A stretch of 64,000 nt of DNA from assembly GCF_949987535.1 (NCBI RefSeq), contig NC_080078.1, forward strand, positions 27,920,942-27,984,941, read 5' to 3'. Within the stretch, counting starts at the first letter, position 1. Every line of letters starts with the position of its first letter. Origin of the DNA: Balaenoptera acutorostrata (Eukaryota > Chordata > Mammalia > Artiodactyla > Balaenopteridae). The notes below the pieces were generated by a model. The model made no database searches, was not told the origin of the DNA, and saw only the letters and a list, made by a program, of their open reading frames with translations. Positions 9,968 to 22,239 of this stretch are shown one piece after another. Both the position numbers and the translations under genes were made by a program.

Positions 9968-12900
9968 TTAGATTCCATATATATGTGTTAGCTTACGGTA
10001 TTTGTTTTTCTCTTTCTGACTTACTTCACTCTGTATGACAGACTCTAGGTCCATCCACCTCACTACAAATAACTCAATTTCGTTTCCTTTTATGGCTGAA
10101 TAATATTGCATTGTATATATGTGCCACATCTTCTTTATCCATTCATCTGTCGATGGACACTTAGGTTGCTTCCAAGTCCTGGCTGTTGTAAATAGAGCTG
10201 CAATGAACATTGTGGTACATGACTCTTTGAATTATGGTTTTCGCAGGGTATATGCCCAGTAGTGGGATTGCTGGGTCGTATGGTAGTTCTATTTTTAGTT
10301 TTTTAGGGAACCTCCATAATGTTCTCCATAGTGGCTGTATCAATTTACATTCCCACCAACAGTGCAAGAGGGTTTCCTTTTTTCCATACCCTCTCCAGCA
10401 TTTATTGTTTGTAGATTTTTTGATGATGGCCCTTCTGAATGGTGTGAGGTGATACCTCATTGTAGTTTTGATTTGCATTTCTCTAATGATTAGTGATGTT
10501 GAGCATCCTTTCATGTGTTTGTTGGCAACCTGTATATCTTCTTGGGAGAAATGTCTATTTAGGTCTTCTGCCCATTTTTAGATTGGGTTGTTTGGTTTTT
10601 TGATATTGAGCTGCATGAGCTGCTTGTATATTTTGGAGATTAATCCTTTGTCAGTTGCTTCATCTGTAAATATTTTCTCCCATTCTGAGGGTTGTCTTTT
10701 CATCTTGTTTATGGTTTCCTTTGCTGTGCAAAAGCTTTTAAGGTTCATTAGGTCCCATTTGTTTATTTTTGTTTTAATTTCCACTTCTCTAGGAGGTGGG
10801 TCAAAAAGGATCTTGCTGTGATTTATGTCATAGAGTGTTTTGTCTATGTTTTCCTCTAAGAGTTTTATAGTGTCTGGCCTTACATTTAGGTCTTTAATCC
10901 ATTTTGAGTTTATTTTTGTGTATGGCGTTAAGGAGTGTTTTAATTTCATTCTTTTACATGTAGCTGTCCAGTTTTCACAGCACCACTTATTGAAGAGGCT
11001 GTCTCTTCTGTATTGTGTATTCTTGCCTCCTTTATCAAAAATAAGGTGACCATATGTGCGTGGGTTTATCTCTGGGCTTTCTATCCTGTTCCATTGACCT
11101 ATATTTCTGTTTTTGTGCCAATACCACACTGTCTTGATTACTGTAGGTTTGTAGTATAGTCTGAAGTCAGGGAGCCTGATTCCTCCAGCTCCATTTTCTT
11201 TCTCAAGATTGATTTGGTTGTTCGGGGTCTTTTGTGTTGCCATACAAATTGTGAAATTTTTTGCTCTAGTTCTGTGAAAAATGCCATTGGTAGTTTGATA
11301 GGGATTGCAGTGAATCTGTAGATTGCTTTGGGTAGCATAGTCATTTTCACAATGTTGATTCTTCCAATCCAAGAACATGGTATACCTCTCCATCTGTTTG
11401 TATCATCTTTAATATCTTTCATCCGTGTCTTATAGTTTTCTGCATACAGGTCTTTTGTCTCCCTAGGTAGTTTTTTCCTAGGTATTTTATTCTTTTTGTT
11501 ACAATGGTAAATGGGAGTGTTTCCTTAATTTCCCTTTCAGATTTTTCATAGGAATGCAAGAGATTTCTGAGCATTAATTTTGTATCCTGCTACTTTACCA
11601 AACTCATTGATTAGCTCTAGTAGTTTTCTGGTAGCATCTTCAGGATTCTCTATGTATAGTATCATGTCATCTGCAAACAGTGACAGTTTTACTTCTTCTG
11701 TTCCGATTTGGATTCCTTATATTTCTTTTTCTTTTCTGATTGCTGTGGCTAAAAGTTCCAAAACTATGCTGAATAATAGTGGTGAGAGTGGGCAACCTTG
11801 TCTTGTTCCTGATCTTAGTGAAAATGATTTCACTTTTTCACCACTGAGAACGATGCTGGCTGTGGGTTTGTCATATATGGCCTTTATTATGTTGAGGTAA
11901 GTTCCCTCTATGCCTACTTTCTGGAGTGTTTTTATCATAAATGGGTGTTGAATTTTGTCGAAAGTTTTTCTGCATCTATTGAGATGATCATATGGTTTTT
12001 ATCCTTCAGTTTGTTAATATGGTGTATCACATTGATTGTTTTGCGAATATTGAAGAATCCTTGCGTTCCTGGGATAAACCCCACTTGATCATGGTGTATG
12101 ATCCCTTTAATGTGCTGTTGGATTCTGTTTGCTAGTATTTTGTTGAGGATTTTTGCATCTATGTTCATCAGTGAAATTGGCCTGTAGTTTTCTTTCTTTG
12201 TGACATCTTTGTCTGGTTTTGGTATCAGGGTGATGGTGGCCTCGTAGAATGAGTTGGGGAGTGTTCCTCCCTCTGCTATATTTTGGAAGAGTTTGAGAAG
12301 GATAGATGTTAGCTCTTCTCTAAATGTTTGATAGAATTCACCTGTGAAGCCATATGGTCCTGGACTTTTGTTTGTTGGAAGATCTTTAATCACAGTTTCA
12401 ATTTCAGCACTTGTGATTGGTCTGGTTATATTTTCTATTTCTTCTTGGTTCAGTCTTGGAAGGCTGTGCTTTTCTAAGAATTTGTCCATTTCTTCCGGGT
12501 TGTCCATTTTACTGGCATATAGTTGCTTGTAGTAATCTCTCATGATCCTTTGTATTTCTTCAGTGTCAGTTTTTATGTCTCCTTTTTCATTTCTAATTAT
12601 GTTGATTTGAGTCTTTTCCCTTTTTTTTCTTGATGAGTCTGGCTAATGATTTATCAATTTTGTTTATCTTCTCAAAGAACCAGCTTTTAGTTTTGTTGAT
12701 CTTTGCTATTGTGTCCTTCATTTCCTTTTCATTTATTTCTGATCTGATTTTTATGATTTCTTTCCTTCTGCTAAATTTGGGGGTTTCTTGTTCTTCTTTC
12801 TCTAATTGCTTTAGGTGTAAGGTTATGTTGTTTATTTGAGATTTTTCTTGTTTCTTGAGGTAGGATTGTATTGCTATAAACTTCCCTCTTAGAACTGCTT

Positions 12901-13681
12901 TTGCTGCATCCCATAGGTTTTGGGTCATTGTGCTTTCATTGTCATTTGTTTCTAGGTATTTTTTGATTTCCTCTTTGATTTCTACATTGATCTCTTGGTT
13001 ATTCAGTAGCATATTGTTTAGCTTCCATGTGTTTGTATTTTTTACAGTTTTTTTCCTGTAATTGATATCTTGTCTCATAGCGTTGTGGTCGGAAAAGATA
13101 CTTGATATGATTTCAATTTTCTTAAATGTACCAAGGCTTGATTTGTGACCCAAGATATGATCTATCTTGGAGAATGTTCCATGAGCACTTGAGAAGAAAG
13201 TGTATTCTGTTGTTGTTGGATGGAATGTCCTATAAATATCAATTAAGTCCATCTTGTTTAATGCGTCATTTAAAGCTTGTTTCCTTATTTATTTTCATTT
13301 TGGATGATCTGTCCATTGGTGAAAGTGGGGTGTTAAAGTCCCCTACTATGAGTGTGTTACTGTTGATTTCCCCTTTTATGGCTGTTAGCCTTTGCTTTAT
13401 TTATTGAGGTGCTCCTATGTTGGGTGCATAAATATTTACAATTGTTATGTCTTCTTCCTGGATTGATCCCTTGATCATTATGTAGTGTCCTTCTTTGTCT
13501 CTTGTAATAGTCTTTATTTTAAAGTCTATTTTGTCTGATATGAGAATTGCTACTCCAGCTTTCTGTTGATTTCCATTTGCATGGACTCTCTTTTTCCACC
13601 CCCTCACTTTCAGTCTATATGTGCCCCTAGGTCTGAAGTGGGTCTCTTGTAGACAGCATATATACGAGTCTTGTTTTGTTT

Positions 13682-13716
<35 letters not shown>

Positions 13717-14091
13717 CTTATTTATGGCTGTGTTGGGTCTTCGTTTCTGTGCGAGGGCTTTCTCTAGTTGCGGCAAGTGGGGGCCACTCCTCATTGCAGT
13801 GCGTGGGCCTCTCACCATCGCGGCCTCTCGTTGTGGAGCACAGGCTCCAGATGCACAGGCTCAGCAACTGTGGCTCACGGGCCTAGGTGCTCCGTGGCAT
13901 GTGGGATCTTCCCAGACCAGGGCTCGAACCCGTGTCCCCTGCATTGGCAGGCAGATTCTCAACCACTGCGCCACCAGGGAAGCCCACGAGTCTTGTTTTT
14001 GTATCCATTCAGCCAGTCTGTGTCTTTTGGTGGGAGCATTTAATCCATTTACATTTAAGGTAATTAGTGATATGTATGTTCCTATTACCAT
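9968..14091 (-). pseudogene. L1 ORF2 (endonuclease/reverse transcriptase), disrupted
   Basis: ORF2p nicks target DNA and reverse-transcribes L1 RNA. Start Met is at 14091 (MVIGTYISLITLNVNGLNAP, the endonuclease N-terminus). The natural end ...THIYGI is at 9968. Without the SINE the coding span is about 3.8 kb (~1,270 codons), normal for L1 ORF2. The CHR SINE splits the endonuclease after roughly residue 33. The remainder is carried in several frames: 13607-13401 and 13252-12593 (rest of endonuclease and linker), 12543-11935 and 11938-11717 (RT), 11393-10578, 10514-10161 and 10210-9968 (C-terminal part). The FADD catalytic codons of RT are recognisable near 11660-11680. Multiple frameshifts and stops make it inactive. 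Confidence 0.93.
13678..13985 (-). mobile_element. CHR-type SINE inserted in the L1, copy c, 14 bp TSD
   Basis: Full-length CHR SINE in the same orientation as the host L1, ending in (AAAT)n (plus-strand TTTA run at 13684-13723). It is flanked by a perfect duplication of L1 sequence, ACGAGTCTTGTTTT, at 13664-13677 and 13986-13999. It therefore inserted after the L1 and is the younger element. The B box is intact (reverse of GGGCTCGAACCC). Confidence 0.96.
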
Positions 14092-14148
14092 TTTCTTAAT
14101 TGTTTTTTGTTTGTTATTGTAGGTCTTGTTCCTCTCTGTATTTCCTGC

Positions 14149-15045
14149 CTAGAGAAGTTCCTTTAGCATTTGTTGTAAAGCTGGTTTGGTGGTGCTGAAT
14201 TCTCGTAGCTTTTGTTTGTTTGTAAAGGTTTTACTTTCTCCGTCAAATCTGAATGAGATCCTTGCTGGGTAGAGTAATCTTGGTTGTAGGTTTTTCCCTT
14301 TCATCACTTTAAATATGTCCTGCCATTCCCTTCTGGCTTGCAGAGTTCCTGCTGAAAGAGCAGCTGTTAACCTTATGGGGATTCCCTTTTATGTTATTTG
14401 TTGCTTTTCCCTGCTGCTTTTAATATTTTTTCTTTGTATTTAATTTTTGATAGTTTTGGTAATATGTGTCTTGGCATGTTTCTCCTTAGATTTATCCTGT
14501 ATGGGACTCTGCACTTCCTGGACTTTGATTGACTATTTCCTTTCCCATATTAGGGAAGTTTTCAACTATAGTGTCTTCAAACATTTTCTCAGTCTCCTTT
14601 TTTTTCTCTCCTCTTCTTCTGGGACCCCTATAATGCGAATTTGGTGCATTTAATGTTGTCCCAGAGGTCTCTGAGACTGTCCTCAATTCTTTTCATTCTT
14701 TTTTCTTTACTCTGATCTGTGGTAGTTATTTCCACTATTTTATCTTCCAGGTCACTTATCCATTCTTCTGCCTCAGTTATTCTGCTATTGATTCCTTCTA
14801 GAGAATTTTTAATTTCATTTATTGTGTTGTTCATCATTGTTTCTTTGCTCTTTAGTTCTTCTAGGTCCTTTAACGTTAAACGTTTCTTGTATTTTCTCTA
14901 TTCTATTTCCAAGATTTTGAATCATCTTTACTATCATTACTCTGAATTCTTTCTCAGGTAGACTGCCTATTTCCTCTTCATTTGTTTGGTCTGGTGGGTT
15001 TTTACCTTGCTCCTTCATCTGCTGCATATTTCTCTGTCTTCTCAT
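14149..15045 (-). pseudogene. L1 ORF1 (RNA-binding chaperone), frameshifted
   Basis: ORF1p coats L1 RNA in the ribonucleoprotein. The ATG at 15045 opens MRRQRNMQQMKEQGKNPPDQ. The stop in frame with the C-terminal KELL is at 14149-14151, giving about 298 codons, the usual L1 ORF1 length. A four-base insertion near 14876-14880 (relative to the second L1) shifts the frame at about residue 56. The following heptad-rich segment (EIKNSLEGINSRITEAEE) is the coiled coil. The RRM and C-terminal domain follow in other frames. Inactive as it stands. Confidence 0.9.
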
Positions 15046-15534
15046 TTTGCTTAACTTACTGTGTTTGAGGTCTCCTTTTCGTAGTTCCTGTTGTTTTTGG
15101 TGTATGCCCCCAGTGGGTAAGGTTGGTTCAGTGGGTTGTGTAGGCTTCCTGGTGGAGGGGACTGGTGCCTGTGTTCTGGCCGATGAGGCTGGATCTTGTC
15201 TTTCCGGTGGGCAGGACCATGTCTGGTGGTGTGTTTTGGGGTGTCTGTGAACTTATTATGATTTTAGGCAGCCTCTCTGCTAATGGGTGGGGTTGTGTTC
15301 CTGTCTTCTAGTTTTTTGGCATAGGGTGTACAGCACTGTAGCTTGCTGGTTGTTGAGCGGAGCTGGGTCTTAGCATTGAGATGGAGATCTCTGGGAGAGC
15401 TTTCACCATTTTATATTACATGGGGCTTGGAGGTCTCTGGTGGAGCAATGTCTTGAACTAGCCTCTCCCACCTCAGAGGCTCAGGCCTGACACTTGGCTG
15501 GAGCACCGAGACCCTGTCAGCCACACGTCTCAGA

Positions 15535-15720
15535 AGAAAAGGAAGAAAAAGAAAGAAAGAAAGAGAGCGAGAGAGAGAGAGAAATAAGAAAGAAAGAAAG
15601 AAAGACGAAAGAAAGAAAGAAGGGAAGAAAGAAAGAAAGAAAAATTAAAGTTATTAAAATAAAAAATTTAAAAATATTATTAAAAATAAAAAATAAATAA
15701 ATAATAAAAATAAAGAAAGA
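15535..15720. repeat. GAAA-rich / A-rich tract in the L1 leader
   Basis: Purine-rich (GAAA)n-like repeat followed by an AAAT-rich stretch. The Lys/Glu and Phe/Leu/Ser-rich open frames here are products of low complexity. The second L1 lacks this part because it is truncated. Confidence 0.85.
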
Positions 15721-15887
15721 AGAGAGCAACCAAACCGAAAAACAAATCCACCAATGATAACAGGCGCTAAAAACTATACCAAAAAAAAAAAGGACAGATC
15801 CCTAGGTCAAATGGTAAAACAAAGCTATACAGACAAAGTCATACAAAGAAGCATACATATACACACTCAGAAAAAGAGAAAAAGGAA

Positions 15888-15910
15888 ATTATATATATAT
15901 ATATATATAT
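15888..15910. repeat. (AT)n microsatellite
   Basis: About 11 AT units inside the L1 5'UTR. Confidence 0.9.
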
Positions 15911-17255
15911 AAATAGGAAGAGAGCAACCAAATCAATAAACAAATCTACCAATGATAATAAGCTCTAAATACTAAACTAAGATAAATATAAAACCAGAAA
16001 CAAATTAGATGCAGAAAGTGAACCCCAAGTCTACTGTTGCTCCCAAAGTCCACTGCCTCAATTTGGGGATGATTTGTTGTCTATTCAGGTATTCCACAGA
16101 TGCAGCGTACATCAAGTTGATTGTGGAGATTTAATCCACTTCTCCTGAGGCTGCTGTGAGAGATTTCCCTTTCTCTTCTTTGTTCGCACAGCTCCTGGGG
16201 TTCAGCTTTGGTTTTGGCCCCACCTCTGCCTGTAGGTCGCCTGAGGGCATCTGTTCTTTGCTCAGACACGACGGGGTTAAAGTAGCAGCTGATTAGGGTG
16301 TCCTGGCTCACTCAGGCCTGGGGGAGGGAGGAATGCGGGGTGAGCCTGTGGCGGCAGAGGCCGGCGGGATGTTGCACCAGCCTGAGGCACACTGTGTGTT
16401 CTCCTAGGGAAGTTGTCCCTGGATCACGGGACCCTGGCAGTGGCAGGCTGCACAGGCTCCTGGGAGGGGAGGTGTGGATAGTGACCTGTGCTCGCACACA
16501 GGATTCTTGGTGGCGGCAGCAGCAGCCTTAGAATTTCATGCCCGTCTCTGGTGTCCATGCTGATAGCCGCGGCTCGCGCCCATCTCTGGAGCTCATTTAG
16601 GAAGTCTTCAGAATCCCCTCTCCTCGCACACCCCAAAACAATGGTCTCTTGACTCTTAGGCAGGTCCAGACTTTTTCCTGGACTCCCTCCCGGCTAGCTG
16701 TGGCGCACTAGCCCCTTCAGGCTGTGTTCACGCAGCCAACCCCAGTCCTCTTCCTGGGATCCGACCGAAGCCGGAGCCTCAGCTCCCAGCCCCCACCCGC
16801 CCTGGCGGGTGAGCAGACAAGCCTCTCGGGCTGGTGAGTGCTGGTCGGCACCGGTCCTCTGTGCGGGAATCTCTCCGCTTTGCCCTCTGCACCCCTGTTG
16901 CTGCGCTCTCCTCCATGGCTCCGAAGCTTCCCCCCTCCGCCACCCGCAGTCTCCACCCGCGAAGGGGCCTCCTAGTGTGTGGAAACCTTTCCTCCTTCAC
17001 AGCTCCCTCCGAGAGGTGCAGGTCCCATCCCTATTCTTTTGTCTCTGTTTTTCCATTTTTCTTTTGCCCTACCCAGATACGTGGGGAGTTTCTTGACTTT
17101 TGGGAAGTCTGAGGTCTTCTGCCAGCGTTCAGTAGGTGTTCTGTAGGAGTTGTTCCACATGTAGATGTATTTTTGATTTATTTGTGGGGAGGAAGGTGAT
17201 CTCCATGTCTTACTCCTCCACCATCTTGAAGTTCCCCCTCAAGAAATAAACTTTT

Positions 17256-20070
17256 AAGGAAAGCATCCTAGGTTCTTCGCGATGAAGCTCCTTTCTATTT
17301 GTGCAGCTTGCTCTGGCCCCAATACACTTTCTTTTCCAGCCATTTCAAACTACAGCAGGTCCTCGACATGTCATATTGAACAATCCTGTTATCAACTATT
17401 TATGCATGATCCTGAAGTCTTTGTAAGGATTAGAATTTTTTTTTTTTTTTAGTTGCAAGTAAACCATAACTCAGACTGATTTAAGTAAAAAGAAGAAATT
17501 GTTAGGCTATGCAATTGGAAATTCAGGGATGTCAGAAACTTCAGGTGTGGCTGATTCCAGGGGTTCAAATGACATCACCAGGACTCAGCTTCTCACCAGC
17601 TCTTAGCCCCGCTCTCCTTATCTAAAATGTTTATGTCATTTTTGATAAGCTGTCTCCCTAAGTCAACAAGACGGCCCCTGAGAGTACTTGGTTTACATCC
17701 TGTCCCTTCAGCTAAGCCAGAACAAAGACTATGACTATTTTTTTTCAGTACTAGTAGAATAGCTTCAAGTATTTGCTAAAAGTTTGAGTCAAGAAAAAAA
17801 ATCAGAATATTGCATATAAATACCCTAGTTGAGAGTATCTCTAGAAAATTCAGATGACCTGGCACTATTGGGCCTTGGTTGGCAAATGGTAACTATAGGC
17901 TTCCTCCTTAGAAGTGCTCCCTTGAAACAGGGTACATCCTCTTCAGTTTATTACCATCCCTCCTACACCCTACTCTCTACCAAACTCTAGAGTCAGGTAT
18001 CAGTTGTCGGTTATCATCATACATTCATTGTTGTTTTTGTTTTAGAAGAAAAGTATTTCTTTGTGGCCACATCTTTAAGAAAAGTGGGTAAATTAATGAA
18101 CACTGAGAGACCCTTGTGAGTTTTCTTATACCTGTTCCACTTTAGTTACATAGATTGCCTACCTGACTTTGGAGGGCATGGAAGTTTGAGCCTCCATGGG
18201 AAAGTAGTCCTACTTTGATGGTGGAATGAGGGGGGAGAGTAGCCAGTGTCCAGGGGTGGACAGAGTGGCATAGACAGAATGAAGACGCTGATGAAAATTC
18301 ATCCACCATTTGAGTATTTCACCTCTTTCTCACCCCAAACTGAATCCCCCGCCCAACATTTGGTCCACAGCTAAATTGATGGCTCTTGGTGATGGTCTAA
18401 TGGCACGTATGTAGGAAATGCATTTCCCATCTTCCAAGTTGGTCATCCTCTTGGGATGGAGAGAAAGCAATCTCCAACTATTTTAAGAAAGCAATACTGT
18501 AGGTTGCTACATGCTTTCACCAAGGGAGTTTCCTTTCTGGGATCAGAATGATTCACTGGGTGGTTTTGTCTGGGACCAGCCAAAAAAAAAACATTTTTTT
18601 TTTTTTAAACATCTTTTGTATGAATCCATGTCCCGGTATAACTAAACGAAGACTCAGGTTCATAATAGGAACCTCAAAATGTGCATTTATTGTTATTGAT
18701 TATTTACTTGATTCATGATCCAGGATCTTGATTGGCTCTTTATTTGGCGTAGAGGTCACTGTGGTTAACCCCTTTTTAAAATAAGGAAGGACCAGTATTA
18801 TTCCTCCACATCTGTGTTGGAGAAAGTTGATTCCGGAAAGATTGGATGGCATGTCTGAATGTGCCTGGGTGAGTCTGAGCAGAGTAACCACACAGCCTTT
18901 CCACTAGACTCTTGGTAAAAGGGTTCTGATCTTGATCTGACGAGGCTCCACTTTGGAACCCCTCCCTTCAGTGTTTAACTATAATTAGCGAGAACCATCC
19001 ATATCGCGACTCTTCTCAGTCCAGATGGGTGGTTGTCAGGCGGCACATGATCTTTGCTTCACTTTGAAGGAGACATGAGTAATCCTGGGGATATTAATCC
19101 AACAAGGGCTATATTTATCTCCATTTCTTTGGTTGATAACACATCTCTCTTTCTTCTCTAGGCATCTGGGGGGGTGGGACAGAGGGCACGAGCACCAGAG
19201 CTGAGAGTCAGCATCCAAGGGTGGACAGAGTGATACAGACAGAAGGAAACAGGATGCCTCCACTCTGTGGTTCCTGCTTGATTCCAGAGCCGCATCCTCA
19301 AATGGCCTCAGCCACTCTTGAAGGCACAGAGCATCAGAACCTTGTGGGATGTCGGAGCCTCAGAGTTTGTCCAGGAAGTTTGACAAAGGAGGAGACTGGG
19401 GCTCACAGACGGTGTGTGGCTGATACAAAGCAAGTTAAGGATGGGGCTGGCATAACAGTCACATGACATTTTTCTGGTTTCTTGTGGGGGTGAGAACCCA
19501 TTTTGCATCTGTTGAGGCAAAGCATGAAAAATTATATGGTTGCCGTATTTTAAGAGACTACAGTCACCTTTAAAAGGAGGCAGAGGGGGTAGACATTTTC
19601 AGCCTATATATGGTGTAAATGGAACCAGAAAAGCTATCAGGATTCAAGGTAGTTCCACAAGCAACCTATACCATCCACCTCTCTTTCTCCCTAATGATGG
19701 CTCTGCATCTCATCTCTCAACTCCATTTCCTTCTCCTTCCCACCTAACTGGTCCTCTTCACATTTTATGGGCCACATTCCCAAGGAAGCCAGTCTGATTG
19801 GCTCTGTTGATAGCCATCAACTCCATTGGCCATTCTCCCGTGCCTCAGGTGACCTCATAGGTCATTGGTCAGCCAATGGACAAGCTACAGACCCCAGATT
19901 CAATCAGAAGTGCCCCATGGAGACAGCAGTCTAGCTGAGTAGGGACTGGGGGCGGGGTGCATTTTAGCTAGAAGAGGGTGTTGGGCAGGGTGAACTTTGG
20001 GTTGTAAAAGGGTCCTTCTTAGGATTTTGTTGACATATTTATTAATAACATTCTTTATTAAAATCATGAC
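17256..20070. other. No gene seen; unique-looking DNA
   Basis: No repeat family recognised apart from short A/T runs (17439-17450, 18581-18606). Two segments at about 18248-18285 and 19211-19248 share GGGTGGACAGAGTG and the text around it. A CCAAT-rich stretch at 19790-19960 is listed separately. Open frames on both strands (for example 19221-19466 and 19540-19797) lack domain features. Confidence 0.5.
19790..19960. promoter_or_regulatory. CCAAT-box cluster with GC box (candidate regulatory)
   Basis: ATTGG at 19797-19801, 19825-19829 and 19864-19868, CCAAT at 19873-19877, a CAATCA at 19901-19906, and a GC box GGGGGCGGGG at 19948-19957. This density within 160 bases resembles an NF-Y/Sp1-type promoter or an LTR U3 region. 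No start site, CpG island or downstream exon is evident, so function is inferred only. Confidence 0.35.
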
Positions 20071-20074
20071 ATGC

Positions 20075-20225
20075 TTTTAGTGAACTCTTCCTGGCACCAG
20101 CTAAGTGCTTCATGTTTATTTCCTTAATCTTCACGCAATCCTATGGGTACATATATTCCCATTTTACAGATAAGGAAATGGGGGTCCAGAGATTCCATAA
20201 TTTGCTTAAGGTAACTCGAATGTAG
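20075..20225 (-). repeat. MIR SINE remnant
   Basis: Antisense MIR: 'ggcaccagctaagtgcttca', 'ttaatcttcacgcaatccta', 'cattttacagataaggaaat'. Confidence 0.85.
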
Positions 20226-21175
20226 CTTTTAAAATGCTGTCTTGACCCATTTGGAGGCCCTGGCTAGAGGCTAGTCAGTTCTCCTTGAGCAGACAAGTTC
20301 ACAGCCCAAGCGCCTCTGCAATGGGCTTACACTCCAGACAGATTTGTCCACCCCAAGGACCCCAGGCCAGGTAACCTGGGACAGAGACTATGCCCCAGAG
20401 TCCACTGAAATTATTCAAATGAGCCAATCCTACACCCGCTTGCCCTGCCTCTCCCTTTCCTTCCCAGAGAAACCACAATAAAAGTGCCTGCCCACAGTCC
20501 CTCCCTCCCTCCCTCTGCCTCCTAATGGACCAGGTGCCTCCCCTAGTGGCCCTGCATGGCATGCTGTTTCTCCCCAGGGAGCTGTGAGTGTAACAAACCA
20601 CAAAACTCTTCCCCGTTTCTCTCTCTTGATCTGCATTTGGACACACCATACCTCACGCAAGGTAATACGGATAAAAAGTGACATAGCTAGGAAGAGGTGA
20701 AGCCGCGGTCCAGACCCAGGCATCAGGAGCCACACACGTGACTGTGTTGTCCTGTCTCTCATTTACTGCCAAGTACACCCTCCAGGGATGGGGTACCACC
20801 ATCTTGTTACTCTGTATTGACTCTGACCTTGGCATAGACAGAGTTGCTATAAACAGATTCAGTCCCTCCTTTCAAGAGTTGTTTTGCTATCTTTTACCTC
20901 CATTTCTAGTCTGGGTATCTATTAGCTCCTACCTTGAATGTCCTTGTTATCAAGTAAAAATGTCAGCTAACATGACAAAATTTATGGAATCTTTCTTATT
21001 TCTTATAGCTGTTATTGCTATTATTTTACATTTTATTAGTATCTTATTATTTTGCATTTTCTTATAGTTGTTATTGTTGTTATTATTTTGCATTTTATTA
21101 GTAGTCTGAAAAGCCTTCAAGATCTAAAAGTATGAACTTCAGCTGTAATATAAAAGAAAAAGGAAAAGACTCAAA
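20226..21175. other. No gene seen
   Basis: Includes minus-strand open frames of 110-116 codons (20299-20762) that overlap each other and show no domain or codon pattern. The AT-rich part at 20990-21100 has repeated TTATT motifs. Confidence 0.45.
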
Positions 21176-21179
21176 ATGC

Positions 21180-21365
21180 AGGTAGCATGCATCTGTAACT
21201 TTGGGTAAGTTACTTTATCTTTCTGAATCTCTGTGTCTTCATCTGTAAAATGAGAACAATACTTCCTACCTTATAGAGTTATTGTGAAGGATGAATGAGA
21301 AAATGCCCATGGAAGTGCCTAGGAGAGTCTCTGGCACCTAAGCACTAGCTCAGCAAGTATTTATA
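21180..21365 (+). repeat. MIR SINE remnant
   Basis: Sense MIR: 'actttgggtaagttacttta', 'cttcatctgtaaaatgagaa', 'gagttattgtgaaggatgaa', 'agtgcctaggag'. Confidence 0.85.
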
Positions 21366-22235
21366 TCCTGGCTTGAATAATTCCTTGGGCATCACCAGTG
21401 TGCCATCTATGTGGACCTCCAACAGTCATGCATCATTCTCCTTCTCTGTCCTGAAGTCTTTGCTGTGAGTTCTTTCTTTCTCTAGGATATCTGAATTAAT
21501 TATCCCTGGGTCTGATTCATTACCTGCTTACATACCCTCCCATTTCTGACCTCAAATAACCTTCACACCCAAAGCCCTACATTTCCTCCCCACTATGGCC
21601 ATCACATTTTGTGGATGGATGACTTGCCTCCTCTTTGCCCCACCAAAGAGACATAAATCAGTTAGGGTCTTCTCTTTTTTCCTGAGCTAGAGATAGCAAA
21701 TATCTTTCCAACTGAAGGCTGACTATGATTGTGTGAGAGTGGCTGAGTTCTTAAGATTCTATGTCCATGAACAAATTCAGTGGGAAGGAGTTCCATGATC
21801 GATTAGCAATGTCTGCCTGGGCACAGAGTGGAGAGTGGCAACCCATATTCCATCTGTACTCTGTGCTTGTTACACTGATTTGCTCCTAGAATTGTTGCCA
21901 CATCATGCTCTTGGTCAGGATGCTGGTGACATCACGGGCAAGCACTAAATGCACAAGCCTCCACTGCCACTTGACAAATCACTCAAACGCTTTCACTCCT
22001 GGTTTGTTGGAAAGTCCATCTTCATATGCAAAAATGCACATTGTGTGATTCACTCATTATTGCATAAGAAAAACAGACCCACTGAACCATCCTTCCTGGA
22101 TAGTGGAAAGAATTAGGCCAGTAGGTTCTCTCTCCATCTTTTTCAAATGTCTTTAATGAGGCATGCAATTAGGAAAGAAAACTCTGGGGAAACAAGGTGT
22201 GACTGTTTCATTCTTTAGGACACAAAAGCAATTGC
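21366..22235. other. No gene seen
   Basis: Unique-looking DNA without repeat or coding features that I can support. Confidence 0.5.
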
Positions 22236-22239
22236 ATTA

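Larger units (their letters stand above)
9606..17240 (-). mobile_element. Full-length L1 retrotransposon with 15 bp TSD and nested SINE
   Basis: The element reads on the minus strand from GAGGGGGAACTTCAAGATGG (17240 downward), the typical L1 5' start, to a short A-tail at about 9602-9613. Perfect target duplications AAGAAATAAACTTTT lie at 9591-9605 and 17241-17255. Order: 5'UTR (17240-15046), ORF1 (15045-14149), a short spacer, ORF2 (14091-9968), 3'UTR (to 9606). Removing the 322 bp SINE plus duplicated target leaves about 7.3 kb. Both ORFs are broken by frameshifts and stops, so the copy is not autonomous. The clean target duplication and full length suggest a relatively recent insertion. 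Confidence 0.96.
15046..17240 (-). promoter_or_regulatory. L1 5'UTR / internal promoter
   Basis: About 2.2 kb of non-coding leader. The first bases carry CAAGATGGTGG (reverse of about 17218-17228). It contains the AAGATGG core seen in the YY1 site at the human L1 5' end, where YY1 positions the transcription start; use of this site here is inference. The stretch 16090-17000 is clearly richer in CpG than its surroundings. A GAAA-rich tract (15535-15650) and (AT)n (15888-15910) lie nearer to ORF1. Open frames here on both strands have no known product. Confidence 0.75.

Noticed and set aside
16298..17160. Overlapping GC-rich open frames in 16.3-17.2 kb
   Set aside because: They lie inside the L1 5'UTR, on both strands, with no ORF0-like or other known product that I can support.
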